64,000 bases of DNA from assembly GCA_008638375.1 (NCBI GenBank), contig CM018052.1:33182726-33246725 (forward strand). The letters run 5' to 3'. This document shows positions 1 through 13,400 of the stretch, in pieces (within the stretch, counting starts at the first letter, position 1; every line of letters begins with the position of its first letter). Under the pieces are notes generated by a model, which was given only the letters and a program-made list of their open reading frames with translations, was not told the origin of the DNA and did not search any database. The position numbers were made by a program, and so were the translations under genes. Source of the DNA: Nyssa sinensis. Its lineage: Eukaryota > Streptophyta > Magnoliopsida > Cornales > Nyssaceae.

Positions 1-18
1 TGAACCGTCTATGAAAAT

Positions 19-3000
19 TCAGTAACCGTTAATCTGAGGCCTTGGGGTTGGACCCGTCAGCCGAGAAAAAGGCATCTGGCCCCTCTTAGGAAGGCCTTTC
101 TGGCCAGAAAATTGATCGGCTGTCTTTGAATCTGAGACTGATCTCGAGAAGGCTTGGGCAAGCTCTAGTGCTGAAGCTGCTTTCCCATAATGTGTCCCAG
201 GAGCATCAGAGGTCGTTTTGGGCTGCTCAACAGGCCTGCGCCAGGTCTCCGGTGAAGGCGGCCTCCCCCCCTGTGGCTGCTGCTGCTTCTCAGTCTCCTT
301 ACCACTCTTCCAGTTCTCGCCTCGCCAATTCCTCCTCTGCACATCAGTCCCGTCAACATCCACCTGGTTATCTCGCCTATCAGTATTCTTCCCAATCCTA
401 TTATCAAGGGGAATATTCTCAGCTTTTTCATAGTAGCGGATAGGAGTTGTATGCACGGGCACTGTTCCAGTCCTAGAAACATCTTGTTTCACCCTTCAAA
501 GAATAATTATGTAAAAAATTTGGTCAATCAAGGAATATTTTAGGACTCAAGATTAAATTCTGGTCACTAACGTGAAACCAGTGAGCTCCGTTCAATCCTA
601 ATTTGATAGGAATCATATCATAGTTAGACACCGATGACAAGCTTTTCGCTGTCAAACCCAGATTTAACAAAATAAAGAATGAGAGGGCAGTGAATTTACT
701 ACCTAATGGAAGGTTGATCTATGTCATGATTGGTCACAGCAACATCATCAATGCCCCGCTCCTTGAGAACCTAAGACAGGAATCAGCAATGCCATCAAGC
801 TAAGGCCATAATGCCAGACAGTACTATCATACAGAAAATTATTGTAAATATCCATGTAAATTGGGTGCAAATACAAAGTAAAAAGTAGAATAATCTGCAA
901 AAACTGCCGTATGTTCCATGAAGCAATTTTCAAAAGCATATGTGAAGACCTAGTAAAAAAGAAAAATGACATAATTCACTGCCTAGAAATGAATAAAATA
1001 TTTAATAGCTGGATAAATTTTTTTTTTATCAGTAATAGCTGCATGTATGTTATTCATTTTCTAAAATACATAGAATTACACTCCATATTATATCTGCATG
1101 GAAGAATAAGAATACTTACAAATTCTCGAGGGCGAGCACCACCAAACAATGTCTTCCTGCATCAGTCATGGATATTATAAACAGTTAGTTACAATCATCG
1201 AGAAGATGTCCCACCGGTGAGAATGTAAATATTGAGAAAGAGAGAGCAGACAAAATAAAGAACAAGAAAGAAAACCATGTTATGCCCTTTCCTAGTGAGG
1301 CACAAAGTAAAATGAAAAAATTACTTTTCTTTAGGAAGATGCAAAAAATAGACGATCCATATTGCATTTCAGAGTTCAAGGATATGTTTCTTTCCAGTAA
1401 CTTGATGCAATAGGACCATGCCAGCAGCAGAAAGGATTTCTTCATGATGATATCAAATTCAAGTACACAACGTAAAACTTGACTCAGCATTGGCAATAAG
1501 AAGGAACAGTTGCACTGATCACAAGCAGAAACAATCCTTAACCAACTCACAGATTATATACAATAACGCGTCATTTTGGATTGGTGTGATCCAAGATTTG
1601 ACTCAACTGATTAAAACAATATAAAAGGACCAACTTGGAGAAAACATACAAGCACATAGCACTTAAGAAATGGGATCTACAAATTTTATACTGTTTCCAT
1701 TTATAAATTCTGGAAACAAACACGTGATATTTTCAATGTGGATATAACTCACCAGAATTTAGGAAGAGGGAGGGATACATGCATTTGTGTTTTCTCAACT
1801 CAACGATGGACTATGAAACCCTCCTCTTATTGGGCGTGATCTATAACACATCAATGTCAATGGCGTCACATACAACAGCCCTTTCTTCAGAACCAAGAGA
1901 GGCCAACAAAAGCACAATCCCCCCCTCTTATTGGGTGTGATCTATAACACATCAATGTCAATGGCGTCACAATGGTAAGAATTGAACCTTCTAAACCCAC
2001 ACCCCCCACTTAGATACTATGCCACTACTAAACCACTATGCTACAATGACTTTTGCCCCTTTTACGATTGACCCAAAAGAGGAGGAAAGGGGGAATAAGT
2101 GATTAAGATTTGACCTTAGTTATCATATTAAACTGAATTGCCCCCCCCCCCCCCCCCCCCCCCTTTCTCTTCTTTTTGACAAGTAAATAATAAATTCATT
2201 GAAAGGCACCAAACGGGTTGCATTCCCATGTACAAATCGAGAAACTGAGGCTAAATGTTAACAATTCTTATTAAGGTTTACTAAACTGAAAAGGGTATTG
2301 AAAGAGTTATCTTGCTCGGTCAATTATGGGGGCAGCAAGGAGATGGTTCTCTTTGGGAAAGATGTGGAAACAGTCTAAATTTTTGTCTTATGAATCTAAA
2401 AATTTTATCCTGAAATGTGACGGGATTGAATGATCCTGATAAACGTTTAGTCATCAAAGGTATGTTGAAGGAATGGCAACCTGCAGTCATCTGTCTTCAA
2501 GAATCCAAGCTGGAAAAGGTTTCGCGGAGCTTAGTCCGTTCCATTTGGGGTTCAAGATGGATCAAATGGGTTGCTTTGGATGCTCACAACACTGCTGGAG
2601 GTATCTTGGTTGCATGGGACTCCCGCTTGATCACTGATATTGAGCATAAAGTGGGTGATTTATCCATTTCCTGCAAGTTCAAATTGGCTTCCAACTCCCT
2701 TGAGTGGGGTTTTTGTGGTGTCTATGGTCCAGTGGTTGATGGTATCAGGGGTGCGTATTGGGCAGAGTTGCAGTTGATGATTTCTTCTTGGCAGGTCCCT
2801 TGGTGCATTGGAGGGGATTTCAACGCAGTGCGGTATCCGGACGAGAGACGAGGCTGCGGAAGGCTGACTTCAACAATGAGGGGTTTCAATGAGTTCATAA
2901 ATTCTCAGAGTTTGGTGGACTTACAGCTGGAGGGAGGGAATTTCACTTGGTCTAGAGGAGGCCACCAGACGGCTATGTCCCGCTTGGACAAATTCCTAAT

Positions 3001-6000
3001 CTCAAATAATTGGGAAGATTTTTTTTTGGGTATCTCTCAAAAGTGCCTCCCACGGCCTTGCTCTGAACACCACCCCATTATGTTGCACTGTGGGGGTTTT
3101 AGTGCAGGTAAAAGTCCATTAAGATTCGAAAACATGTGGCTTGAATCAGACGGCTTTGTGGACTTGGTGAGGAATTGGTGGGACTCCTATGAAGTTTCTG
3201 GATCCCCAAGTTTCCGGATTGCTAGAAAACTGAAGCTTCTCAAAGAAGATCTAAAGAAGTGGAACCACGAGGTCTTTGGTATTATTCAGATCAGAAAGCA
3301 GAATTTATTGAATAATCTGATGGAGTTGGACAAGGAGGATCAATTAGGCCCTCTTTCTGATGCGAGAAGGAATGAAAGAGAAGGGCTTAAGGGCCAGCTT
3401 GGGCAGATCCTCAAGAGGGAGGAAATCTCTTGGAGGCAAAAATCTCGGGCTATTTGGCTTAAAGAAGGCAATCGCAACACACAATTTTTTCATAGAACGG
3501 CCTCTTCTCATTATAGAAAGAATAAGATTTCCTCCATTGTTATCGATGATCATGTTCTTTCGGAGGATGGGCCCGTTAGGAGAGGAATTGTTGATTTCTT
3601 CTCTAATCTTTATTCAGAGCCGCGTAGATGGAAACCGAGGGTGGATGATATGTGCTTGGATAGATTGAACGGGGAGGATTCCTCAAACTTGGAGATTCCT
3701 TTCTTGGAGGAAGAGGTTATGAAAGCCTTGAATGCTTGCAATGGGGATAAAGCCCCAGGTCCAGACGGGTTTACAATGGCTTTCTTCATAAAATGCTGGG
3801 ATGTCCAAAAAGTGGATATTATGGCAGTTTTTGAGGCCTTTCACAGAGAAGGGAGCTTTGAGAAAAGCCTCAATGCTTCATTCATAGCTCTCATTCCTAA
3901 AAAGAATGGCGCCAGTTGCATCAAGGACTTCCGCCCTATTAGTCTTGTTAGCAGCCTTTACAAGCTGATAGCAAAGGTCCTTTCTTTAAGGATGAAGAAG
4001 GTTATGGGTAGTATCATCTCTTCCAGTCAGTCTGCTTTTGTGGAATGTCGTCATATCCTAGATGCGACTCTCATTTCCAATGAATGCATTGATTCTAGGC
4101 TAAAGCAGAAAAGGAAAGGGATTGCTTGCAAGCTGGACATTGAAAAGGCTTTTGATCACATCAACTGGAGCTTCTTGATGAGCATGCTGACTAAGATGGG
4201 ATTTGGGAGCAAGTGGAGCAAGTGGATCCGTTCGTGTATTTCTACAGTCTCCTTTTCGATTCTTGTCAATGGCTCCCCGGCAGGTTTCTTTCGCTCTTCT
4301 AGAGGTTTGAGGCAGGGGGACCCTCTCTCTCCATTTCTCTTTGTGATTGTTATGGAGGCTCTGAGCCTTTTTTTGTTTCCGGGCCGACGAGCTTGGCCTT
4401 ATCAAAGGCTTCGATTTAGGGGACAGAAGAGATGGTGGGGTCACTATTTCCCACCTATTGTTTGCAGATGACACCATTATATTTTGCGACCCTTCGGCGC
4501 GTCAGCTTCGTTTTGTGAGATGTATCCTTGTGTGCTTTGAAGCTGTGTCAGGCTTGCGGATCAATCTCTCAAAAAGTAGTATTACTCCGATTGGATTGAT
4601 GCAAGGGCTGGACATGTTAGCTAGTACGTTAGGTTGCAGAGTGGGATGTCTTCCCTTGGTTTATCTGGGCCTTCTGCTGGGTGCTCCTTTGCGTTCCTCT
4701 GGGGTTTGGGACCCTGTTGTGGCGAGGTTTTTCAGCAAGCTGGCAGGTTGGAAGGGTCAGCTCCTCTCTAAGGGAGGCAAGCTCACTCTCACCAAAAGCA
4801 CTTTGGCAAATCTCCCCACCTACTTCATGTCTCTCTTCCTCATGCCAAAGTCAATTAGTAGGAAGTTAGAGAAAATCCAAAGGGACTTCTTATGGGGCCA
4901 AGAAGGGGATTGCAATAAGTTTTATTTAGTGGCTTGGGACAAGATCAAGAAGCCAGTGTCTCTTGGAGGCCTTGGGGTGAAAGACTTGGGCATTTTCAAC
5001 ACAGCTCTTTTGGGTAAATGGCTATGGAGGTTTGCGGAGAGCGAGGGGGAGCTGTGGAGGGAAATCATTATTGCTAAGTATGGGTGTGTCAGTGGAGGCT
5101 GGTGCTCGGGCAGTGTGGAGGGGCCTCGAGGTTGTGGTCCATGGGGTTCTATTAGAAGTGGTTGGAGGATATTCAATGATAAGTGTCGCTTTGTCATTGG
5201 GAATGGAGGCCGTGTCAACTTTTGGGAGGATGTGTGGAATGGAGATGTTCCGCTTAGGGTGAAATTCCCTTCTTTATATAGGCTGGCTACTAACAAGGTG
5301 GCTAAAGTATGTGAGTACTTGGAGAGAGCAGAGAACAAGCTTGTCTGGACCCCTCATTTTAGGTGAAACTTTTATGATTGGGAATTAGATGAAGTGGGCT
5401 CCTTGGTCACATTTGCACTTGCCGAGCCAGGGAAGGGAGGGAGGACATGCGAGTGTGGCTTCCAAATAAGAAGTCTTTCTCAGTTCACTCCTTCTACAAT
5501 AGTCTGTTCACTTCAGATAACCTTCTCTTCCCTTGGAAGCTCATATGGTTCTCAAAAGCCCCCCCTAAGGCTTCTTTCTTCGCTTGGGAAGCCTCATGGA
5601 AAGCCATCTTAACAATGGACAACTTGAAGAAACGAGGCTTCATTCTGGCTAGTAGATGCTACCTTTGCAAGCAGCAAGAGAAACGGTGGATCACGTTCTT
5701 ATCCATTGCCCTTTTTCTTGGAATTGTTGGAACATGATTTTTGCCCTTTTTGGTGTTTCCTGGGTCATGTCTGGTACCGTCAAGGATCTTCTATTGGCTT
5801 GGGCAACCTCTCCGAAGAGATTAAAAGTCCTTGGCACCTGGCCCCCGTTTGCTTACTTTGGTGTATTTGGATTGAAAGAAACAAGCGCGTCTTCGAAGAA
5901 GTGGAGCTTCCCAGTCCCATATTCAATGACTCTTTTCTGCGCTTATTATTTTTTTGGGCTCAAGAGGCATCCCTTGTCAATGTCTCTTCTTTTGTTGATT

Positions 6001-7412
6001 TCTTGGGATCGTTAAGACCTTTGTAAAGTTTTTTGGGGGCTTTTTCCCTTGTTGCCTTTCTTGGGCACAATATATATACATCTTTACTTATCAAAAAAAA
6101 AAAAAAAAAGCCGAAAAGGTCTTTTAAGTGAAAATGCTAACCAGAAGAGATGCATAAAATTTAGTTATGAAGTTGAGAAAGAACTTTATAGCCTCTTTAT
6201 TTCTTCCTCTCTGATTAATTGTAATTTGAGTGCAAACGTAAGTTCTTCAATAGAATTTCACTCTTTTATTTTGGGAAACTGTATGAAAAATAACAACAGA
6301 TCTGGTATCATAACACAAGTCATCTCATTTCTGCTAAGACAGCCCTGACCAAACTTTTCCAGTCAAATTCAGGGGAAGCTAAATGCAGCACAAATCTCCT
6401 TTTACTATATATACAGCTGTGAAGAACTATTATTTATAGCCTAGTTCTACCACCAATGAAATATTTGTAGGGCAGGGAATACATATCAGACAAGTTGTCT
6501 AAACTATGAAATAGTCCCTCGAAATGAACTCCAGATACAATAACCAATACATAATGGAATATAGCTTAAACGAACATGCCTTCCAACACTCCTTTTTGAA
6601 AAAAAAAACAAAAAAAACCCCCACAATTTTTTTTTAACTGCACAAGAACCAACAGTAACTATATTAGAATTAATCCTACTTGCAATACCCCAAGGAGCGG
6701 GAGGGGGGGAGGAAGAATTTTTCATTTGAATAAGAGTTCTCTAGAATGATTATCACATCTACAAATATTGTGAAAATTGGCTAGAGAAGGACTAAAATTC
6801 AACAGCAAAGGAGAAATGATATTTACCTTTCGTACACTATTGATGGAAACTCTTATAAATGAATGATTAATATCCAAACGTCATACAGTGCTGTAATAGA
6901 TCATCATAATTTTATTTATTATCAGCTTTTTTAACCAAAGTAAAGGCATGAAATTGTCCATTCCATGCACTACATAGTTCAAATGTCGATAATAATTGTT
7001 TCCAACCTTTTCATAATAATTTTAAGGGTAAATTACACTTTCACCCCCTAAACTGAGGCCCAATTTCGATTTTAACCCCCATAATTTCAATTGAAACTTA
7101 CATCTTCTAAAGTTCATTTCATTTCTAATTTGACCATCTTTTCAATCCAAATGCCTTTTGGCACTCCCTTCGGTTAGTGGTCTATCATTAAACATGACTG
7201 AAATTAGATGTGTAACTATCACATGACCTAATAATCCAATTTATTGAACATTTTCCCGTATTTATGGGAAACCCCAATTCATTTTTCAAGTAAGACCCAT
7301 CTCCTCACCATTCTATCTACTCTCCAACCATACGAACCCACCACCATCACCATCAAAATCAACCTCCAACGTTACCATAACCCACAACAGTCAATGTCAT
7401 CATTAAAGATTA

Positions 7413-7484
<72 letters not shown>

Positions 7485-10400
7485 ATGCATACATACCAAA
7501 AAAATTGGTTGATGCGTTTGTTGATGGATATAGTCAGTTGTAGTGGTAGCAAAGCTGGTGGCTTTTGCTATTGAGGGAATAGATGGAAGTGGTTGTGGTC
7601 AGGCTATATATGTATGTTTGCCAAATAATTGGTTGATAGATTTGTTGGGGGGGAGGGCTTGGTGGTGGTGTTTGTTGTATGCAAAGAGAAAGTAGGCAGA
7701 TTTAGTGGTAGTTGGGTTTCAGTTATCGAGGTAAATAATATTTTACATAAAAAATTCTTTTGATGGGTTTGTTAATGGAGGTGGAAATGGGAGTGGGCTT
7801 TGTTGTAGATAGATAAAGTACGTGGAACTGGAGGAGGTTATTTTTATTTATGAAGAATGAATAATATGATTCTATGTACCAAAAAACCAGTTGATGGGTA
7901 AGTTGATGGATTTGGTGGTGGTCATCGGTGCATGACATAAGTTAAGTAGGTCCTGATCAAAGTTTATGGGGTGTAAATGTTAAAACCTGGTAATGTTCAC
8001 CAAGAGTATAGTGGTAAAATTAATATTTGTGTCCAATCCATTAGTTAAACAAGTTCTTATGAGATATCAACAGTTTTAAGTGTTCCAACTGAAATATAGT
8101 GGGATTAAATCAAACTTGGGCAGTGCTATAAAATGAACCAAGCTATTCGAGCTTGGCTCATGATAACTCAGTTAGGGACTTGTTCAAGATCCGCTTGCAA
8201 GATAAACAAGTCAAACTTAAACATATTTTGAAACTCGTTAATTTCTCGAGTTCGGCTCGATAAGCCAAAAGTGGTCTAATACTAAATAAAAAATCAAACT
8301 ACTTGAAGTCAACTCGCTATCGGCTCGACTCGAGGCTCATTCAAGATCGGCTCGAAAAATTAACAAGTCGAACTTGAATACAATTTGAAATTTATTTATT
8401 TTAGCGAGCCAAGCTTAAACAACACATTGCTTGGCTCGGCCCGGCTCGATTCATTTATAACCCTAAACTCGAATTTGTAATTTATCCTAATTTTAATAAA
8501 CTTGTACCATAGTACAGTGACTGAATTGATTCTTAAAATGCCTATTCTCCATCTAAGTTCAAAACCCCACATCATTACTTACTTTACCAACTACTAGTAC
8601 TGACACCTAGGGTTCACTTCATCCAAATAAATAGCTTTCCAATTGGTCGTGTAAAAAAAAGTTTTAAATTACCCTCCAACACTGAACACAGCCACAATTT
8701 GTAGGGGAAATTTATTTGGGGAAGAGTAACATACCACTAGCTATAAATTAGAATGGTATCTCTTGCAACACCCAAAGAGGGAGGTGCATAGTTCAAGTCT
8801 TGATTGGGACATGGGTACTACACAGTCATTCGAGGATTTTGATAATTAAACTCGCATTGAGAATCCTCTGCGATTCAACTTTCTTCATTATATAAATATT
8901 CATTATCACATAATGAAAAAAAAAAGATAGAAAATCAAATATATCAATAAAAACACTAATAAAACAGACAAAAAATAAAGAGAGCAAGATTTGGGAATAA
9001 GTAAAGGGTATTATCATATTTACTGTGTTTTTCTTTTTAATTATATTAGTTACATTTTGCTGTATAATATCATTGTTGTAGAACACTGACCCAGACATCT
9101 GAACTACTAATTCAAGAACAATTTTATATCCGGTTGATGAGAATTTCAAATTCAAACACTGGTCATGATAATCAAACTTCTAGTCAGTGAGATGTAACAT
9201 GCAGACAATACACAGTTATATACTTCAGGCTTGAAGAGGGAGAGAGAGAGAGAGCAAAGGGTACGTTGCAGTCGGAACAAAGCTTGGTTAGACAATAAAA
9301 GTAGATAGGGTGCACATGCTAACTGCTGAATGCTTCACATCTAAATGAATTCTAAAATTTTCCTGAGAACTCCTGCTTTCTGTATTTTCATTCAGCAACT
9401 TTGATGTTGATGATAAAGGCCCTCCTCGCTCCAGTGGTTTAATGCTTTGAGAAACACATCCAACATTTTCATACTACTAACAAACTCTAGCATGGATGGT
9501 ATCTCCTCCACCTCCCCTTATGGGAGGTTGAGGGTTCAAGTCCCCTTAATGGCAAAGAGTGTGTGATTTACCTCTAAAAATAAAACATTTTCATGCTTCT
9601 ACATCAATAGAAGATGCCATCTGATGCTATCTATTTTTACAAGCATTGGGTAAAAAATAACTTCATTTCCACAGTTGTTTTCCCAACAAGAGCAGAACAT
9701 ACTGCAGTATAATATAGCAGAAAGAGGAGTCCTTGTTGGTCATGAATGACTAGCCGAGATGCCAAGCTATCATGTTTGCAGATATATATCTTTGGTTGGA
9801 TTTTTTTTTTCTTTTTATTTGTTTTGGATAAATTACACTTTTCACCACATCATCAAAGGACAAAGGCCTAATTGAAGCCACGCTCATCTTCCAATAAATA
9901 AAGGACAAAAACGTGGTCTCATGGAACTGCCTCATCAGTCATCAATGGCTACTCTCAACTGGGTTCCAAAAATTCGTCCCCAGCACACAAGGGCAGAGAA
10001 CATCTTCCCAAAGGCTCACACTTCCACTGGCATTTTCACTGCTCTATCAAATATGTCAGATCTTTTTGTTGGGCAGCAAGCTCATTCACTTGCCATCAAA
10101 ATGGAGACCTATTCCATTGTCTTTATGGGTAGTGCTCTGCTGAACATGTATTGCAAATCAACTCTTTTAGGTGAGGCTCGTAAGTTGTTTTATAGAATGC
10201 CGAAGAGAATGCTGCCAATGCTTTTGACCTCAGCTAAGAAGGATTTTTTAATTTGGCCTAAACCATCAAGAGTTTTTAAGCACAAGTTTCATGCCATCTT
10301 TGAGAGTCCCTTCAAAAATTGATCCAAATCCTCCCTCCACAAGTTTTTTGCAGAAGTCCTCGGCTGCAATTTGTACTGCTTGGTACTAAATCATCTTTGA

Positions 10401-13400
10401 CTTTACCAGATTTTCTTTTCTTTCAAAACACAAAACCATGATGCCAATTATAAGGAACAAAGCCAAGAAAATTTCTATGATTGTTCCTAACATGATTGCA
10501 ACCCAATTTTTCTTCTTTTCCATCAAGGCAAGAGTAGGGGACACACCTGATGAAGGAGATGCTACACTTGATACAATATGCGCCTTTATGAATGCAGAAG
10601 AGTTATTATGAGTTCCTTCTCATTGTTGATAAATGAAAAGCTTTGGAATGGAAAATAGCAATCCCCCACCAGAAGAATTAAGACCATAATGAGATAGAGC
10701 AGCTTTATAGGAATAGTTTTTTTTTTTTTTTTAAGGATTGTTTACAACTCTCCATAACCGTAATTCTAATGTTTGAACTAAAGAAGTAGGTGACGACCTT
10801 GAGCTCAATGAAACTATGATATTGGGAAGCTTCACAAGTCGAGGCAGTAATTCCAAAACACCCAAGATCGTGTTCTGTCATTTATTTGTCTGAAATAGCT
10901 TGTCCCACCAGTCCCGCACATCTCTCTCTTTTTCACCCTTTGTTTGCCCTTGTTTTGAAGCCCCTATTAATGAGAAAATGCAAAAAGGGAATGATGCCGA
11001 TATGGATTTGGAGGAAAATAGTCTAAAATGACAATACTGCCCATAAAAAATGCATGTGATGCTCACTTGTACCTTTACCGTCTATATTAAATGGCTAATT
11101 GCGATAGAAGGACTAAATTGAACATGGGCCAAAACGTAAAGGTTGACATTGCAACAATTAAAATTATAGGTACTAAAGTGAAATCAGAGATAAACTACAA
11201 GGGTGAATAGTGTAATTTACCCTTTTTTGATAAGTCTTTTGTTGCTTTTATTTCCCCGGAAAAAAAATTATTAGTGTGTCAATAGAGGGAAAGAAGATGC
11301 ACAAAAGAGGACAAGGTTTTCCAAAAAGGAAAAAGAGGACAAAGGAAAGGAAAAAGAGGACGAAGGAAATGAAAAAAGTACAAAAGCCACAAAAGAAACA
11401 AATCCACCGGGTGAGCATGGTAGATTATGCATTTGAAAAGGACTTATCTTTTGGTCACAAAAAAAAAGTTTCCGAATTTAACGATCTTAGCTCATTCGTG
11501 CCTTTTCTATCTATATTAAATGACTATTAGGGACGAAAGGACTAAAATGAAAAGGGCCAAAACACGAAGGTTGACATTACAACAATTAAAATTATAGGGA
11601 CAAAAGTGAAATCGAGGGGTTAACTTAAAGGGTGAATAGAGGAAAAAAAGAAAAACAAAAGACGACAATGTCTACCAAAAGGAAAAAGAGGGTAAAGGGT
11701 ACGAAAAAAAAAAATACAAAGCCCACAACAAGAAACAAATCCACCAGGTGAGCTTGATGGATTATGTATTTGAAGAGGACTTCTCTTTTGGTCACAAAAA
11801 TAAGTTTCCGAATTTGAAGATCTTGGCTCACATGAGCTTTTTCCATCTATATTAAACAGCTAATTGGGATGGGAGGACAAAACTAAAATGTGGAACTTGA
11901 GATTGCAACAATCAAAATTAGTTGGACTAAAGTGAAAACTATAAAAGCAAGGGCAAACTACAAGGGTGAATAGTGTAATTTACCCCTTTTTGATAAGTCT
12001 TCTATTGCTTTTAATTCTCAATAAAATAAAAAGAATCATGTAAATTGAGGAAAAGAAGATGCACAAAAGAGGACAAGGTTTACCAAAAGGAAGAAGAGGC
12101 TGATGGAAACAGAAAAAATAAAAAAGCCCACAACAGGAAACAAATGCACCAGGTGAGAATAGTAGATTATGTATTTGAAGAGATCTTCTCTTTTGGTCAC
12201 AAAAATAAGTTTCCAAATTTGAAGATCTTGGCTCCCAACAAAATGAAACTCTAAGAAACGAGTAACGTCAATTGTTTCTTTTAGAACACAGCAATCTCCA
12301 AGAAATTCCACATCCAACCTTACCACTATCACCCCTAAGGTACTTTTAAAAATATTTCAAAGTATGGTATTTGATAAAATTTAAAATAATATACAATTTC
12401 TCATAAATTTCTTCCTAAAAGGGACAGGAAGTAATGGCAACAACAGCTCAAGCAAAAGGAATCGATAAAAACGCTGTGTTAAAAAATGACTCGACATCAA
12501 AAGTGGTAGTAAACTATCAAATAAGAGGTGCAACAAGCACTAAAAATTCAAGGAGAAAATATATCAAACGTTTCTACATATATAGTAGGTGAACACCACC
12601 ATTGTGTTCTCTAATAATATTGCTCAACAAAATGTGTGTCATTGAGCAATCACTTAGAAATTCTATCTCTTGTCAAATTTTATAGTTCCCCACTAATTAC
12701 TCGTGGCTGATGTAACTTATCTAAATAATAAACAAAATAATATGAAATAAGGAGGTGGGTGGGGGGGACAAACAACAAAAATGAACAATGTCTTATAATA
12801 TTCAAGCAAATTAGTTAGTATTGCTTTTTGAGAGCTTAAAGAAAAGTTACCAACCTTCCTCTTTCAATGTTTCCTTTCAGTTGTTCAAGAGGCTGCGACC
12901 GAGGTTTTAAACTCAATTTTGGGCGCTCAACTGCTCGATTCCCACTATCAGATCCAGCTATTACATGTTTCATGGTATTTGCAATTCCATAAGATTCACT
13001 AGCATTTTCCACATGACTAGCAGAATCGCTAGGTTGTTGGTATCCCTACATTTAAATGAATCATGGAATTAAAATGGCAGCCTGTTAATTGGTCCACAAA
13101 AAATTTCCAAAAGTGCATCACATAGTAAGCATATTGATATGGTTTACCTGCTTACAATCAGGACTTGGTTCCAAACTCTCCAACGGCTTGGATCTTGGAA
13201 TTAACTTCAACTTAGGCCGCTCTGATGGTTCTGGAGGCACCGGTGATTGCAACTCCAGTCCACCAAATAAGCTATCAGTAAGAGCCGGTTGAACCCCATC
13301 ACCATAAACTGGAGATTCTCTCTCTTTTGTTTCTGGATAAAAAGGAGACCTGGACCTCTCATGGATCAGTAACTCCCTGCCACCACCATGAATCACATCA

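Larger units (their letters stand above)
1157..12854 (-). other. Giant intron 3 of the eIF4B-related gene
   Basis: The donor lies after 12855 (AG|GTTGGT on the minus strand) and the acceptor before 1156 (TGCAG). The split Arg codon is restored exactly on joining. The intron holds the LINE, microsatellite, MITE-like element, two pseudogene fragments and tandem repeats listed separately. Between these, at 1160-1820, 6110-7020, 8470-9850 and 12260-12850, I see only AT-rich sequence without coding structure. Confidence 0.8.

Noticed and set aside
2289..6124. Target duplication of the LINE (GAAAAGGGTATT / GAAAAGGTCTTT)
   Set aside because: The match is loose and in low-complexity purine sequence, so I do not rely on it for the element's left edge.
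12036..12332. Minus-strand frames of 70-100 codons in the tandem block (also 11625-11846)
   Set aside because: They are translations of the tandem repeat, rich in Phe/Leu/Val from purine-rich DNA, differ between units, and carry no domain.
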